The translations under genes were made by a program, and so were the position numbers. From Rhizophagus sp. LPA8_4_AMF (taxonomy: Eukaryota; Glomeromycota; Glomeromycetes; Glomerales; Glomeraceae), in contig JADRCO010001349.1 of NCBI GenBank assembly GCA_021464525.1, positions 1-20,070 on the forward strand: a DNA stretch of 20,070 bases. The letters are read 5' to 3'. Below are positions 20,063 to 20,070 of the stretch, piece by piece; the stretch's first letter is position 1; every line of letters begins with the position of its first letter. The notes below the pieces were generated by a model. It was not told where the DNA came from, made no database searches, and saw nothing but the letters and a program-made list of their open reading frames with translations.

Positions 20063-20070
20063 GGGTGAAC

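Noticed and set aside
1..20070. CRISPR array, phage, operon or toxin-antitoxin system
   Set aside because: Genes are intron-containing and eukaryotic; the tandem repeats lack the spacer pattern of CRISPR and no bacterial gene is present.

Overview
This window looks like part of a very AT-rich fungal nuclear genome. Genes carry short spliceosomal introns (about 42-210 bp) with GT..AG ends. There are three copies of a gene joining a tyrosine-kinase-like (TKL) kinase domain to Sel1 repeats, plus much non-autonomous transposon debris. Large families of TKL-Sel1 kinases and repeat-rich AT genomes are known from arbuscular mycorrhizal fungi (Glomeromycotina, e.g. Rhizophagus). I infer that group; no marker gene proves it.

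Layout. (1) 1-1044, minus: the 5' four exons of a TKL kinase gene (K1) that runs off the left edge. (2) 1224-1680: a candidate TIR element just beyond the part of the K1 upstream region shared with K2. (3) 1681-3750: T-rich DNA with a 25-bp tandem repeat, a 155-bp tandem duplication and a clean 549-bp hAT-like non-autonomous element with a perfect 8-bp target-site duplication. (4) 3880-6984, minus: a second kinase-Sel1 gene (K2), a close duplicate of K1. It is broken by a 1-base deletion in the kinase domain, at least six single-base frameshifts and a stop in a 13-unit Sel1 array, and a 285-bp foldback MITE inserted in the last unit. (5) 7138-14359: about 7 kb without an intact gene but with gene relics. 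These are a decayed minus-strand gene (9221-9795), a plus-strand relic (9925-10261), a decayed C2H2 zinc-finger gene (10522-11241, minus) and a weaker plus-strand relic (12023-12425). A repeat rich in TTAACCGGTTAA palindromes lies at 13729-14120. (6) 14360-16562, plus: an apparently intact five-exon kinase-Sel1 gene (K3, 627 aa). (7) 18044-19466, plus: an intact six-exon short-chain dehydrogenase/reductase gene (299 aa). (8) 19467-20070: 3' flank with a 15-bp tandem repeat, a hairpin and two adjacent strong palindromes reaching the right edge.

How it works together. K1, K2 and K3 share exon structure, intron phases and domain order, so they descend from one ancestor. K1 and K2 are recent duplicates, including about 150-180 bp upstream. 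K3 is more diverged and has only about five Sel1 units. The picture is birth-and-death evolution of a kinase family in a transposon-rich region. I see no operon-like system, RNA gene or CRISPR. All exon models come from reading splice signals and paralogue comparison by eye.
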